64,000 nucleotides of DNA from contig CM043788.1 in assembly GCA_023974075.1 (NCBI GenBank), forward strand, positions 13,543,216 to 13,607,215. Direction: 5' to 3'. Numbering within the stretch: position 1 is the first letter of the stretch; each line of letters opens with the position of its first letter. This DNA is from Chaenocephalus aceratus (Eukaryota; Chordata; Actinopteri; Perciformes; Channichthyidae). The translations under genes and the position numbers were made by a program. Positions 1-11,552 of this stretch are shown here, piece after piece. The notes below the pieces were generated by a model. The model saw nothing but the letters and a program-made list of their open reading frames with translations. It did not search any database and was not told where the DNA came from.

Positions 1-390
1 CCCCTGTTCCCCGAAGAGGAGCGAGACTTAGCAGTTCCCTCAGTCCAGCAGCATGTGCGTCGCTGTCAGAAGATCTGGAGAGATACACGATCTGCCCTTC
101 TCCAGACTTCTGCACGGAACCAGCGATCAGCCAACCGTCACAGAAAGGCAGCTCCTCCATACGTCCCAGGCCAGTCAGTCTGGTTGTCCTCCCGCAACAT
201 TCCTCTCATCTCTGAGTCCAAGAAGCTTTCCCCACGCTTAATTGGTCCTTTTCCCATCCTAAGAAGCATTAACCCTTCCGCAGTCCGGTTGAAGCTTCCC
301 AGAGCTCTGAGAATTCACCCCACTTTCCACGTGTCTCAGATTAAGCCGGTTCACACCAGTGAATGCTCCACGTTCTCCCCACTCTGTTGA
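1..390 (+). pseudogene. Ty3/gypsy-type integrase C-terminal end (partial)
   Basis: The frame is open from the first base of the window to a stop at 388-390, so the gene enters from the left. The protein is basic and Arg/Lys/Gln-rich. It contains the stretch [18 protein letters not shown], followed by [12 protein letters not shown] and [13 protein letters not shown]. This order (basic linker, G-x-x-V-W-L strand, GPF, then HPxFHVSxLKP) is the usual C-terminal domain of Ty3/gypsy integrases in fish genomes. No chromodomain follows; the frame stops about 13 residues after the HVSQIKPV motif. The region after the stop (391-510) may be the 3' end of the element, but I see no LTR pair inside the window. 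It is a fragment of a retrotransposon polyprotein, not a host gene. Confidence 0.75.
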
Positions 391-1898
391 GAGTTTGCTT
401 TGTCCCCTGCCTGGTTTTTGTGGACTTATTAAATCCAGTCTTTTTGACACTTCACCTAAGTCTCCGTCCCAGTGTTCTTGCATAGCGGGTTCAAGTTTTG
501 TGTCTCTTTACGAGGAGCCTAACAGGCTCACCTCAATCTGTTTACAAAAATCTAATCAGTATTGCATTCAATGAAGATAATGTGGGATTCATCATTGCAT
601 AGTTACAATTATATAGCAGATCTTTGTTATATTAGTCATGATGCTTTGCACAGTCAGAGGCTTGTTTATTTGTATTAGATTCTCTTGAACGTTTTAGGGA
701 ATTTGAAAACTTTTAGATACATTTGACTGAGTTTTGAAGATACAATAATCAATTAAATCAACAGAACATCTACAGTCATGTAGTTTTTTTTTTGTATAAG
801 TGTTTGGATGATTTGTACATTCAACATCCAATCAATGAGTGTTAGATAACTATTGTCTCAAAAGCTAAGGTGAAAATAGCATTACATTTGTTATTTTAGG
901 GGCATTATTATGCTTTTTTGAGTTGTGCCTTTCCTGTGGTTTGTTATTTAGGTTGTTGCGCATGTAAATGGCTTGCAAAGGCTAAAATCCCAAAGTTCCC
1001 ATGATCCCACCCAGGATATATCGACATCATTTATTATAAAATCATCAAATGTCTTAAAAAGCAATATATTAGGTTATCCAAAAAAGAAACTGAAAAAAGC
1101 ACTTCGCACTGTTTCCTAAGTGCAGAAAGTCATAAATGTTACATCTTATCCATAAAATTGAAAGTGAAATCTTGACGCGTCCCACTTTCCCAGCATAAAA
1201 TGTCTAAAAGCCGCCAAAAAGTTGCTGTGAAATTCCGCGTGTCAGTCGGAGTTCAGTCTGATAAATCAGAAACTTCTTCCATTAATCCGGTCCCTCTTCA
1301 GTCTGACACAGACCCCCGCCAGAGCCCACTTACCTTAATAATTTATGTTATAATGAACCCAGGTGAAAAATTGATGAGCAGCTCTACTTCTCTGTGTGTC
1401 GGTGTGTGTCTGTGTGAGTGTGCTAATTTAATAGATCAGTGATAAAGACCCCACCTGACCTCAAGAGTGTGTTTAAGGTCACTCTTCTCTCACACATTCT
1501 GCCCCCACAGCGCCTCGCTCTAATGCAGCTTCTCCTGATCTGTTGCACCACAACATCACTACACTTTGCTGTTCTGGTCAACATGCAAGGGCTGAATCGA
1601 TTCAGTGTTATAAGTGAGGGAAATATTGCTAAAACTGAAGGAATGTAGATACTGCAAGATGGGATTATCATCAAGATGGAGGGATCAAAAATATCCTTTG
1701 TATCTCAAATATGTTTTATAACTTGTACTGCTAAGCAACAATGGTTAAATAGCATATGTATGTACTTTTAGTAGGTAATGAAACTGTCCTTACAAAGTTA
1801 TAGCGTTGGCTATAACATGGTGACTTGACTTTATAACCCTTTTGCTCCTGTATCTGCTGAGCAAAGAACTGTGGGTCAGAATAGCCATGGTTTTTTTT
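391..1898. other. AT-rich non-coding stretch, no gene seen
   Basis: About 1.5 kb between the gypsy remnant and the first hAT. Short open frames exist (for example 1200-1442) but show no recognisable domain, no codon bias and no conserved splice context. I see no RNA gene or clear repeat boundary here. Confidence 0.5.
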
Positions 1899-2266
1899 TA
1901 GGGATGCACGATATTGGTTTTATTAAACCGATACCGATACCAATAACTTCCTGCTTCTCAAGACCGATACCGATAACCGATAATAATATAATATATATAT
2001 ATATATATATATCAGTGCTGTCAAAATTATCGCGTTAACGGCGGTAATTAATTTTTTTAATTAATTGCGTTAAAATATGTAACGCATTTAATGCATGTGC
2101 AGAATGGCCCGCCCCATACATCCCACCAGTGGCAGCGCCAGGGTATGGCTGGGGTAGGCTACACCCATACCAAGAAATGGCTTAGCCCCACCATGAAAAA
2201 TGATGTTAAAGTAAGCAAAATAAAGTCTGCCAACTCGCGCGGAGTAAATTGCACAGACAGCAGTTA

Positions 2267-2905
2267 CGGCCCCTACACACGGCGGCGTGCGTTGCTGCTT
2301 CAACGCTTCTGCCCATTCACTTTGAATGGGGTGACGTCACGATTCGCCAAACTGCATTGTGGGAGCAAAGCGTAGCTTCTCTCAAGGTGCTCGCTGCAAA
2401 AGTAGAGCAATGTTCTACTTTTGCCGCCTCGACGCAGGCGTCAGCCAATCAAATCCCTCGTATGTAAATCTGACAGTACAAGCACTAGCCAATCAAACCG
2501 GGTGTATGTTGGGAGAGCCAGACCGCAGTTATTTCCCATATGTCAACAAAAGGAGGGGAAAATTATCGTGGCGGTAGGGAATCACCCGGTACTCTATGAC
2601 CAGTCCCTCTTTACATACAGGGATACAAACCGGAGGAGCCAGGCATGGGGGGAGGTGGCAGAGACAGTGGGGGAAACTGGTAGGTTTTCGCTTGTTTATA
2701 TCCAGTGTACTTCGTTTGAATGGACAGCTAGCAAGCATAGACAGTATATTTAGCCAGCATGGATGTAGCATGAATGCTTTGCTTTGTATGTCCGGGGCGG
2801 GACATTCATGTCGTTGGTTGTTGGTCGGGTTGCTCGCGTTGACTCCCCAAGCTCAAGACACGCCCACCGCCAAGCGGCAACGCACGCCGCCGTGTGTTGG
2901 GGCCG
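2267..2905. mobile_element. PIF/Harbinger deletion derivative (639 bp)
   Basis: The terminal inverted repeats are about 29 bp and differ at one position: CGGCCCCTACACACGGCGGC... against CGGCCCCAACACACGGCGGC.... Flanking trinucleotides are TTA (2264-2266) and TCA (2906-2908), near the 3-bp target duplication usual for PIF/Harbinger. The interior keeps the first exon of a MADF-domain accessory gene on the + strand (about 2560-2683) and its GTAGG splice donor. Most of the transposase is gone. The part at 2745-2900 is the reverse complement of sequence next to the transposase start in the large Harbinger (about 52470-52600). Confidence 0.8.
2560..2683 (+). pseudogene. MADF-domain accessory protein exon 1 remnant (Harbinger)
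   Basis: The frame reads KIIVAVGNHPVLYDQSLFTY, then RDTNRRSQAWGEVAETVGET. It is closely similar to the minus-strand exon at 57745-57874 of the large Harbinger, including the GTAGGTTTTCGC splice donor immediately after the exon. MADF domains are Myb/SANT-like DNA-binding domains; Harbinger transposons encode such a partner protein to help the transposase. Exon 2 is absent, so only a fossil exon remains. The conserved donor shows that the two families derive from one gene arrangement. Confidence 0.75.
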
Positions 2906-3730
2906 TCAGTAAGATTGATTTCAGTAGCCACGGTTTTGAAAACTTTTGTCACGTAGTGATCGTCTTCTCAATAGAACATCTTTGATAATGTCTTCTGGCC
3001 AATCAGAATCAAGATAACGGCATGGTGTTGTTGCAGGAAGTCCCGACGGAGAATACTTTTGCTGTAGTACAGGGGTGCACATAACTGGTACGCAGGTTAT
3101 GTGCATAATCTGAAATGCGTACTGTCACTTGTGTCACAAAGCGCATTTGCATACCGACTACTTGTGAAGCTTTTCCAGAAGGCGGTTAGATCACCAGACG
3201 ACAGAGTCGGTCTCCGTGTGCACAGACAGGGCTGCTGTTAACGTCGGTCTGTACAACGGAATTGTGCCAAAACTACGCCAACCGGCTGTGGAGGGAGAAT
3301 ACCCCCTTCACTGGAGAACTGCGCTGAAACAGCTGATCCTGAAGTACTCCCCCGTTGATAGAAATCAACACGTAATGAATTAAGACCCCACGGTTTGATG
3401 ATTGATAGGTGTGTGGGTTCTCTTTAATTTTGACACGCAGAAAAATGTTATAATAAACATACATAGGCCTACTGTATGTTAAATGGATATATCCACCTTC
3501 TTTCATTTATCTTTCCATTCCCACAACAATATACATAAAGAAATGGCATATTTTGGACATAGTTGGAATGGTGATTAATCATGATTAATTAATTTTTAAG
3601 CTGTGATTATTCTGATTAAAAATGTTAATCGTTTGACAGCCCTAATATATATATTAAATGTACCTGTAGTTTTTGCACACCTGGTGGTAAAAAAAAGACT
3701 AGTAGTGAGCAAATGACATGAGCATTACTA

Positions 3731-4081
3731 CTATGAACAAAACAAAGCCAAGAACAGTTTTGACTCTTCAAAGTGACCATATTTATTTTCCCAAATAAAG
3801 TTCTTGCCTTTTTCAAAAGCCTCGTCGATAGGTAAAAGCCCCGGTGCCTTTGCAGCTGGCTTTGGATTCGCTGTTATTTTAGCAGCGCAGGCGTCTTCGT
3901 ACGCTTTTAACACACCATCGTAGCGATGGTGATGTTTCAGGTGACTAATCAGGTTGGAAGTATTATAGCTCGTTGCCTTTTTCCCTCCTCGTGGAACTTC
4001 TGCATTGCATTTGTTAATACAAATAGCAAGCGAACTATCTAACTCTGAAACTTTGAAATAGTCCCATACTACCGACGACAT
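3731..4081 (-). pseudogene. BED zinc-finger N-terminus of a hAT transposase
   Basis: The 116-residue minus-strand frame starts MSSVVWDYFKVSELDSS. It has the aromatic W-x-Y-F start of a BED finger, a C-x3-C pair in CINKCNAEV, and a closing H-x4-H-type segment, SNLISHLKHHH. After about residue 90 the similarity to transposase-like sequence fades and the frame stops, so the catalytic RNase H-like domain is missing. It lies close to the right terminus of the hAT at 1899-4376, as expected for the first exon of a ZBED-type transposase. It is a fragment and is not likely to be functional. Confidence 0.7.
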
Positions 4082-4487
4082 GTTTGTTTACTGTCCTGGC
4101 TTCACGGCCGCACACCATTTACGTCACAGCCAGGCATGAGTTAGGGAGCGCTGGATTTGTGAAAAACTCCCCTCTTCCTAAACCACTAATACCACAGTAT
4201 TGGCAAAACGGGAGGAGCCGAGTGAAAAACAAGCGTCCCTCATCCCAATCCACCCACACCGCAGTATATTTTTCTTTTTTTTCACCCAAAAAATATATTG
4301 TATATTATCGGGGCTATTAATACTTTTATCGGGTTTATCGGGATGACGTCATAATTCCTAGTATCGTGCACCACTAGTTTTTTTGCATACTGCATTAACT
4401 AAAAGCATATTTTTGCACATATTTTATCGCTTTCTTGCAAGTATAAAAGTTAGTATGGCTATTGGAGGACAACAATTGCCTCAGTTT

Positions 4488-6030
4488 TTTGTATTACATT
4501 ACATTGCATTAGCTGACCTTTATCAAGCGACTTAATAGTACATTCGACCAGGAAGACACAACCTTGAAGAAAACAGAATCATATAAGTACATCAGGTTTC
4601 ATAGAGCCAAGCATTTCAAGTGCTACTCAACTGGCTATAGATAAGCCAGTCCTTTATTAGTATATAAGTGCTCTGTTAGCAGTTCTTTGTTAGTAATTCT
4701 ATCGCTCGAGGTGGAGTCGAAAGAGATGAGTTTTCAGTCTGCGCCGGAAGATGTGCAGGCTTTCTGCTGTCCTGATGTCAATGGGGAGCTCATTCCACCA
4801 TTTTGGAGCCAGGATAGCAAACCCACGTGTTTTTGCTGATGGGAACTTGGGTCCCCCTCGCAGCGAGGGTGCAGCGAGGGTGCAGCGAGTCGTTTGGCTG
4901 ATGCAGAGCGTAGTGCACGCGCTGGGGTGTACAGTTTAACCATGTCCTTGATGTAGGAAGGGCCAGATCCATTCGCAGCATGGTATGCAAGTACCAGTGT
5001 CTTGAAGTGAATTCTAGCAGTTACCGGAAGCCAGTGAAGGGAGCGGAGGAGCGGAGTGGTGTGGGAAAATGTAGGAATGTTGAAGACCAGACGAGCCGCT
5101 GCATTCTGGATGCGCTGCAGAGGTCGGATGGCACATGCAGGTAGACCAGCCAGGAGGGAGTTGCAGTAGTCTAGGCGTGAGGTGACGAAAGCCTGGACCA
5201 GAAGCTGCGTCACTTTCTGGGTCAGCTGGGGACGTATCTTCCTGATGTTGTAAAGCGTGTATCTGCAGCAACGGGTTGTAGCAGCGATGTTTGCAGTGAA
5301 GGACAGGTTGTTATCTAGGATCACACCCAGATTCCTTGCAGTCTGAGTCGGGGAAACAACAGAGGTGCCGATGTTGATTGTCAGGTCAAGAGTGGGACAA
5401 TCTTTTCCCAGAAGGAAAAGCAGTTCAGTCTTGTCAAGGTTGAGCTTGAGGTGATGAGCGGACATCCACTGAGAGATGTCAGCTAGACAAGCAGAGATGC
5501 GTGCGACGACCTGGGTCTCTGAGCGGGGAAAGGACAGAATTAATTGGGTGTCGTCAGCGTAGCAGTGGTATGAAAAACCATGCGGGCTAATGACTGATCC
5601 GAGCGAGTTTGTGTACAGGGAGAAGAGGAGGGGACCAAGAACAGAGCCCTGAGGGACCCCTGTAGTTAATTGACAAGGGTCGGACTCGGACCCTCTCCAA
5701 GTAACCCTGTAGGTGCGGTCTTTGAGGTATGAGGTGAGGAGGGAAAGTGCAGAGCCTGAAACTCCAAGAGAGTGTGAAGGAGGATCTGATGGTTCACCGT
5801 GTCGAATGCAGCAGAAAGGTCAAAAAGGATGATGACAGAGGAGAGGGATGCTGCTTTGGCCGTGTGCAGTTCCTCAGTGACAGCAATGAGAGCAGTTTCT
5901 GTGGAGTGACCTGCCTTGAAACCAGACTGGTGCGGATCCAGAAGGTTGTTCTGATGGAGATAACAGGAGAGTTGTTTAAAGACAGCAGTAAGCAGAAGAG
6001 TCTATGGGTCTCTGGAAGGGTGAAATAAAG
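4488..6030 (-). mobile_element. L2/Maui-type LINE fragment, minus strand
   Basis: The minus strand carries the C-terminal half of a non-LTR reverse transcriptase. The best frame is 4734-5465, with [55 protein letters not shown] and LHWLPVTARIHFKTLVLAY in the order usual for L2 elements. Further upstream on that strand (about 5800-5990) the motifs HSTETALIAVTEEL and [14 protein letters not shown] are visible in shifted frames, so the gene is broken by indels and stops. The tail near 4490 has tandem ATTAC/ACATT words, as at LINE 3' ends. Endonuclease is absent, so this is a 5'-truncated copy. Confidence 0.85.
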
Positions 6031-7832
6031 TATGAATCTTTGCAAAACCTAGGTCAGAAAAAGAAAGGTTGTTGAGGTTTTAAATGTTCCCAAGTTGCCA
6101 TGGAACTCTCATGGACTCAAAGATTGAGCCTGACTGTTGGCAGCAGCTACCCTTACAAAGTATGAACACATACCCTCTTGCTCCGCTGTGCAAAGAATTG
6201 TGGGTCAGTATAGCCAGAAAAGCATGTTGTTGTTTTGTTGCATACTGTGTTTGACAAACCACGTATTGGCACATACTCAAAATAAAATCTTGCATAATAG
6301 ATAGTATGCTAGGATGAGTATTGGAACACACCCTTTGTCACAGCTTTTTGTAAGCAGAAGTTATTTCCAAGGGTCTGAAGGGACATTGATGGAGGGAAAC
6401 TCAGGTTCAATACAATCGCTCTTCCTCATCAGAAGATTTAGTTTTGGATGTTAGAGTTCCTGAGAGCTACTGAACTTTCATTGTAAATATGTGCAAGTTA
6501 TTCACTCCATTCTCAGATTTGTAGGCAAATACAATGATGGGAATTAAAAAAAAAAAACATAATCATACAGTTCAAATCCAAAAAGAAACCCTGAGTGTGG
6601 GTGTTGGCACGCGGGCAGGGCTCAGTGTGTGTGCTCCGTCTCGTTGACAGAAGTGGGTTACCCTCAGCTAAGAACAAAGTTTAGAGTTTGGCACTTTGAT
6701 TGGAGATGCCAGAGCTGAGCTAATTACAACCTCGCACTGGCTGGCTGTCTGTCTAGCTGAGCAAGCCGAAGCCACACAGAGTCTGTTGGAGCTGATTTGG
6801 CCAATTACCGGTTCCATATGAATACAATTGTAATCATAATTATGTTGTGATTCATCATTATTCAATATTAAGATAAAGAAAATGACCCCGCAGTGAATAA
6901 TATATGTTATTCGGCTGATATACAATTCAAGCCTGAAAAAACAAATGGCTTTCTTCTTTGCGAGAGAGAGAGAGCGATAAGTGCTAGATTTGTTCCCTTG
7001 TCTAAAGGTCAGCTGCAGCTCTGCTAGCTCATCTGTTACAGAGACATATCTCTTTACTCTGCTATTGCCCAAGGCCCCGCTCTGTCCATGACAAACAAAA
7101 CTATTTTTAGAAGCTCTCATCTTTCATACAGGATGTTGACCAAATTGACCTCCTCATAATTTAAAACACAAGGGATTCAGGTAATTAATTACATAATGTT
7201 CTTGCAATTAATCATATACATACATTTTAAATGTGCCTCTCATTGCCTAAAGTAATCCAATTATTTTTGATCGTTGTTCCCAAATACCAAAGGTATCAAT
7301 ATTTCATTCTTCTTTTTTTTCAACTAACTTCTATTCGTTAAATGTTTTTATGTTAATGTAATTATCTATTATCACATTCATTCAAAGCTTAACAACGTCC
7401 TCACTAGTTTTGTTTATGTTAGTACATGAGTGAGAGTAAGAGCTCTGCTTTAGTTTTGTTAACCTCTTTGTTTTCTGCACATTTTAAGACTATTTTTTGG
7501 TCTTTTGCCTGATTATTCTGCAGGATGTGGAAGTGGCTGATTTCATATCATGAAGTTACTGTAGTATAGCAATAAAGCTGCGAGTGTGGAGGGATAACAT
7601 TTGGGATTTTTTACTGAAAATATCATTAACCAATTTATTTATTTTTTTGACAATTTGTGTCTGTATTTATTTATAATCTTGCAGTTGTTTGAATAATATA
7701 GTTAATCCACAAAAGTTCCAGATGAAAAAGCAGGAGATCCTCATTTAATGAACGATAATTATTGCAGATGGATTCCTTCTGTTCATCTTCGTAATTAAAA
7801 GACTAACAACAAACCAACACACACACAAACAA
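6031..7832. other. Non-coding AT-rich interval
   Basis: No recognisable gene. The longest open frame (minus strand 6668-7120, 150 residues) shows no domain and looks like chance. No clear element termini were found. Confidence 0.45.
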
Positions 7833-7984
7833 GGCCTTTCTCATTTCACAAATGTCCCCTCCTCGACTCCTCGGTCCTCCGGTAGTGACCCGGAAATGGA
7901 TTTCAGCGCGCCATGTTGAAGGACATCTCATTTCTCTAAATGCACTTCGAGGATCGAGCATCGAGGAGGCTCTCTGGAGGAGAT
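7833..7984. repeat. Left end of the 1.1 kb TIR element family (truncated copy)
   Basis: The sequence from GGCCTTTCTCATTTC to GGAGGCTCTCTGGAGGAG closely matches 29389-29540, the left end of a 1094-bp element. Only the left roughly 150 bp remain; the L2 LINE tail starts at about 7985. Confidence 0.7.
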
Positions 7985-8891
7985 ATTCAATCCAATCCAT
8001 TTGATTTCTATAGCACATTTAAAAACAACAGAGTTGAACAAAGTGCTGTACATCAACAACTGTATAAAAACATAGCATAAATAAATAAAAAACAGATAGG
8101 ACATGAAACAAATGTAAAACACGAGACAATGAAACCAGATCAGAATCCACCGACTGAGAAACTCTCCTACAGTACATGACGTAAAAACAATACAAAACAC
8201 TAGTAAGATAAAAACCCAAATGTAAAAGCACAAGTGTCACCTGGCCTGTAAATGCCAGGGAAAAGAAGTGGGTTTTTAAACGAGATTTAAAAACAGGCAG
8301 AGTTGGAGCAAGTCTAACCTGGAGGGGCAATTTGTTCCATAACTTTGGAGCTGCAACAGCAAAGGCTCTGTCTCGTCGCTGCTTTAACCTCGATTTAGGG
8401 ACGACCAGAAGGAGTCTGTCAGCAGACCTCAGTGACCGTGTGGGTGTGGTTTTAAAAGATCTGCCAGGTACGGTGGGGCTAAACCGTTTAGGGCAGAGGT
8501 GCCCAGTACGTCGACCGTGGGCGTTAAAATAAAAAAAATCAAGCTCCGTTAAAATAGACAAAACAGGTTTTGATCCCTCCTCCCTTGTCCTCCCTGCCAC
8601 TTAATTCAGGAGTTTACTTGATTGACAGAAAAAGCGACCTATCGCTTTCCAGTCTGTTAACCCAGAATGCAAAGCGATATAACATCAGTCAAGTGCCGGG
8701 TAGTGATGGGAATTCCGGCTCTTCTTGGTGAGCCGGATCATTTGGCTCGGCTCACCAAGAAGAGCCATGCCTCATTTCGCTCCATTTGCTCTTTCCAGCG
8801 CTGTTTTTGCAGGGGGCTGATTCTGTGAGCTGCAGCTGACCACGCCCCCCTGCAGGAGAGGGGAGCGTGCTCTGAGATCAGCTGCTAGGCT

Positions 8892-8948
8892 GCAGCAATT
8901 GTGCAGCAATTGTGCAGCAATTGTGCAGCAATTGTGCAGCAATTGTGC
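8892..8948. repeat. 11-bp tandem repeat, about five copies
   Basis: The unit CAATTGTGCAG is repeated in perfect or near-perfect register. It lies inside the hAT at 8494-9765. Confidence 0.85.
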
Positions 8949-9334
8949 TACTTTGTGCACATTGTGCAAGCAACGATGTTTTCAAATCTGTAATCAAAAA
9001 GCTCCTCAAAAACCCTATCGAAGCGTTCCTGCCTTTGTTACGTTAGTTTAAACAGTACAACGGACTACTTTTCTTAGCGGATTGCATGTCATTTAAATCA
9101 ATACCTAAACTATTTTTTAACTCAATAAAATCATTTTCTAAATCCATAAAAGCATTTCAATTATTATTGGAGTCCCAGGGTCGTTAACGTTGTGAGATGG
9201 GGCCATGTGGGGGGGGGGTAATAAGCGGGATAATGTGCACAGTGGCAGATTGCATAATTTGCCTTCTGCCATTCTAGATCCCTCCGCCAAAAAACGGCTC
9301 GTTCGCGGGCGAGAGCCGGCTCCCGCTTCCTGAG

Positions 9335-9400
9335 AGAGGAGAAGAGAGAGAGAGAAGAAGAGAAGAAGAGAGAAGAAGAGAAGAGAGAGAGAAGAAGAGG
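9335..9400. repeat. (GA)n/(GAA)n low-complexity tract
   Basis: Purine-only run of GAGAGA and GAAGAA words within the hAT at 8494-9765. Confidence 0.85.
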
Positions 9401-10235
9401 AGTTGAGTAGCTGAGTGTCTAGAGTTGACGTTTACTGTTCTACTCGTTTATTGTATTCCTTGTACTTATATTTGTGTTTTATGTTTAAGATTTCAGGACA
9501 TGGAGAGTGGTTTCTTAGCCTGCTTGTTATGCGTTTCTTAACAGAGAGAGAAATAGAGAGAGGTTAACATGCCATTTTAGTTTTATGTATTCATGTATTT
9601 GTTTCTGTTCAAGAACCCAAATAGAGTTGTTGTAGTTATCCCATGTATACATAACACGTGTTATTCAGCTCCTTGCAATTTGGGATTTTATTTTTGGTTG
9701 GTAGACCTCGGTGAGCTGGTCATTTCAAAAGTAGCCCACCGGCCCAAAAAGTGTGGGCACCCCTGGTTTAGGGCTTTGTATGCGAACAGTAAAAATGTAA
9801 ATTGTATTCTAAAACTGACTGGTAGCCGGTGTAATGAGGCGAGTACAGGCGTAATATGTTCACGCCTGCCTGTCCTTGTAAGGAGGCGCGCAGCAGCATT
9901 CTGGACCAGCTGTAGGCTGTGGATATAAAACAATGTATTACTTTCTCAAAGTCATTAAAAGAAAGGAAAGGCTTGACCTTTGCTAAAAGTCTTAGCTGAA
10001 AGAAGCTGGATTTGACCACAGAATTGATCTGTTGGTCTAGTTTAAAATCACAATCAATCCGTACACCCAGGTTTGTGACAATAGGTTTCACATATGGGAC
10101 AAGAGAATCCAGCACAGGCGGGGCATTGGAGCCACCACTGGGTCCAAATATTATGACCTCTGTCTTTTTTTCATTGAATTTTAAAAAGTTCAAGGCCATC
10201 CAGGCTCTGATGTCCTGCTGACAGTCAGACAGACA

Positions 10236-11552
10236 TTTTTGTTCCCGTTTTTTTTAACTAATCTTGTATTTTTTTGTTGGCGTTACCATACCAATTATCA
10301 CCGCATTCAGAAATCAACTAATATATATTAGGTATTTTTTAGGTGTTCCTCATTTTCAAACTTACTGAAAAGATGAATATCTTTTGGTATATTTAATCAA
10401 ACCAAGACACAGAGCTCTTCTAGTGCTTTAAACATCCTTCCAATAGTACTTATTTTAATCCACATTGATTGCTTCGTTTAAAAAGAAAAATATGACACGG
10501 TGTAGCTAATATATGCAAGGCACAGGTTGATTTTTGAACAGTCTTTATGAAATATTACCTCTGCTGAAGTTACAGCATGGGGCGATATTTAACAATTACT
10601 CCTCTCATTGTATTGCTTCGGTTGGCAAGATTTGTAGAAAACATCCACCTTAGTCATTAGACTAACTCACAGTGGGGCGCAGCACAGAGGGCAGTCCCAT
10701 CTCCACTAATTGGGAGGACATGGAGGAACTGTTTCCCGAGTGAAATTTCCACTTGTGAGGTACAGGTGCTGGTGGGAATTCTGAGCACAGGAAGTGATAA
10801 TCAAGCTCTGTAACTTTAGATATTTCAATTTGTGGGTATTGAAATAGTATTATTAGGATTGGCTTTAATGATTCAACCTGAGAGAGAGGGAGTTTCTTTG
10901 CTCATGATGTGCCTCTCGTTTTCCTAAGCTCTGCCTCGTAGTCACAAAAAAAGAATAACTAGTTTACAATGTATGTCTTCTCTAAAATGAATTATGATAT
11001 TGGAATAAGATAATCGCTCGATCCTTCTTTGTAAAACTGAAGTAAAAAATGCTCTAATAGTCGTTAAAACTGGATTGCGGGACTTTTAAATATAAATGAA
11101 TGTCCATTATATTCACGCTTTTACCAAATCATTTCACACAAAGCTTAAGATTTTAAATGTTACTTTATTTCCTCTGAATGCAGAGTTTCTTTTATTTTCA
11201 GCATTCTTAGGATTTTCAACATAGCTGTCGCCACACTGCTTACTGCTGCTCAGTCACTATCGTCTCTTCCGGTAATTGCCAGAGGGGGTAAAAAGTCACT
11301 TCACACTCCAGCTTTACTGTAATAGTAGTTTTATTTTTCAAAAATCCCAGTGGCTTTCTGGGACTTGCTGATGCAAACCTCTGATACACTTATACTAACA
11401 TACCCTTTGAAGAAGTTCCCTTAACTGGCAAGGATTGAAGGAAAATTGTTTTTTTTTCTTTCTCAATGTGATAGAAAGCGTTTTTGAATATGAAAGCCGT
11501 CATTTGTACTAGAAGACAGTTACACATATTTGCACATAGATGTTTGATTTAA
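10236..11552. other. Non-coding AT-rich interval
   Basis: No gene, RNA or clear element terminus seen. All open frames are short. Confidence 0.45.

Larger units (their letters stand above)
2013..3644. mobile_element. hAT-like element inserted in (AT)n inside the outer hAT
   Basis: The left end reads CAGTGCTGTCAAAATTATCG. The right end on the minus strand reads TAGGGCTGTCAAACGATTAA. They share the GGCTGTCAAA-type terminus, and ATATATAT flanks both sides, consistent with an 8-bp duplication in the (AT)n run at about 1985-2012. The left subterminal part (GCGTTAACGG...ACGCATTTAATGCATGTG) resembles the sequence at 63081-63170, which is probably the same family. Inside are a Harbinger derivative (2267-2905) and, on the minus strand at about 2926-3064 and 3345-3410, pieces of the repeat also found at 19052-20467. 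A further hAT-like terminus, CAGGGGTGCACATAACTGG, starts near 3070. Confidence 0.7.
1899..4376 (-). mobile_element. hAT element with BED-finger exon (outer level of a nest)
   Basis: The ends are imperfect inverted repeats: TAGGGATGCACGATATTGG on the left, and TAGTGGTGCACGATACTAGG when the right end is read on the minus strand. Flanks are a T-run on the left and GTTTTTTT on the right, compatible with an 8-bp hAT target duplication blurred by the homopolymer. The left subterminal region repeats the word CCGATA, which the right end echoes as TATCGGG. Near the right end, on the minus strand, lies a BED zinc-finger reading frame (3731-4081), so this is a deleted copy of a ZBED-like hAT transposon. 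A second hAT-like element occupies 2013-3644. Confidence 0.75.
8494..9765. mobile_element. hAT element (1272 bp) inside the LINE
   Basis: The target duplication GTTTAGGG is perfect: 8486-8493 on the left and 9766-9773 on the right. Termini are CAGAGGTGCCCAGTACGTCG and, on the minus strand, CAGGGGTGCCCACACTTTTT. No transposase frame remains. The interior holds a second hAT-like terminus (TAGTGATGGGAATTCCGGCT at 8701), an 18-bp perfect inverted repeat (8717-8734 and 8749-8766), five tandem copies of an 11-bp unit around 8892-8948, and a (GA)n/GAA-rich tract at 9335-9400. Confidence 0.92.
7985..10235 (-). mobile_element. L2-type LINE fragment, minus strand, split by a hAT
   Basis: Two blocks belong together. 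Block one (minus strand 10235-9774) encodes MALNFLKFNEKKTEVIIFGP, VTNLGVRIDCDFKLDQQI, and in a second frame LQLVQNAAARLLTRTGRREH and LHRLPVSFRIQF. Block two (8493-7985) encodes TRSLRSADRLLLVVP and the closing AFAVAAPKLWNKLPL motif. The order matches the C-terminal third of L2 ORF2. A frame change near 9930 removes the usual RLDYCN region. The 3' tail at about 7985 is rich in ATTGGATT words. The LINE is 5' truncated near 10235. The separation between blocks is wholly explained by the hAT at 8494-9765. Confidence 0.85.

Noticed and set aside
6668..7120. 150-residue minus-strand open frame
   Set aside because: No recognisable domain, low complexity AT-rich composition, no neighbours or splice context that support a gene.
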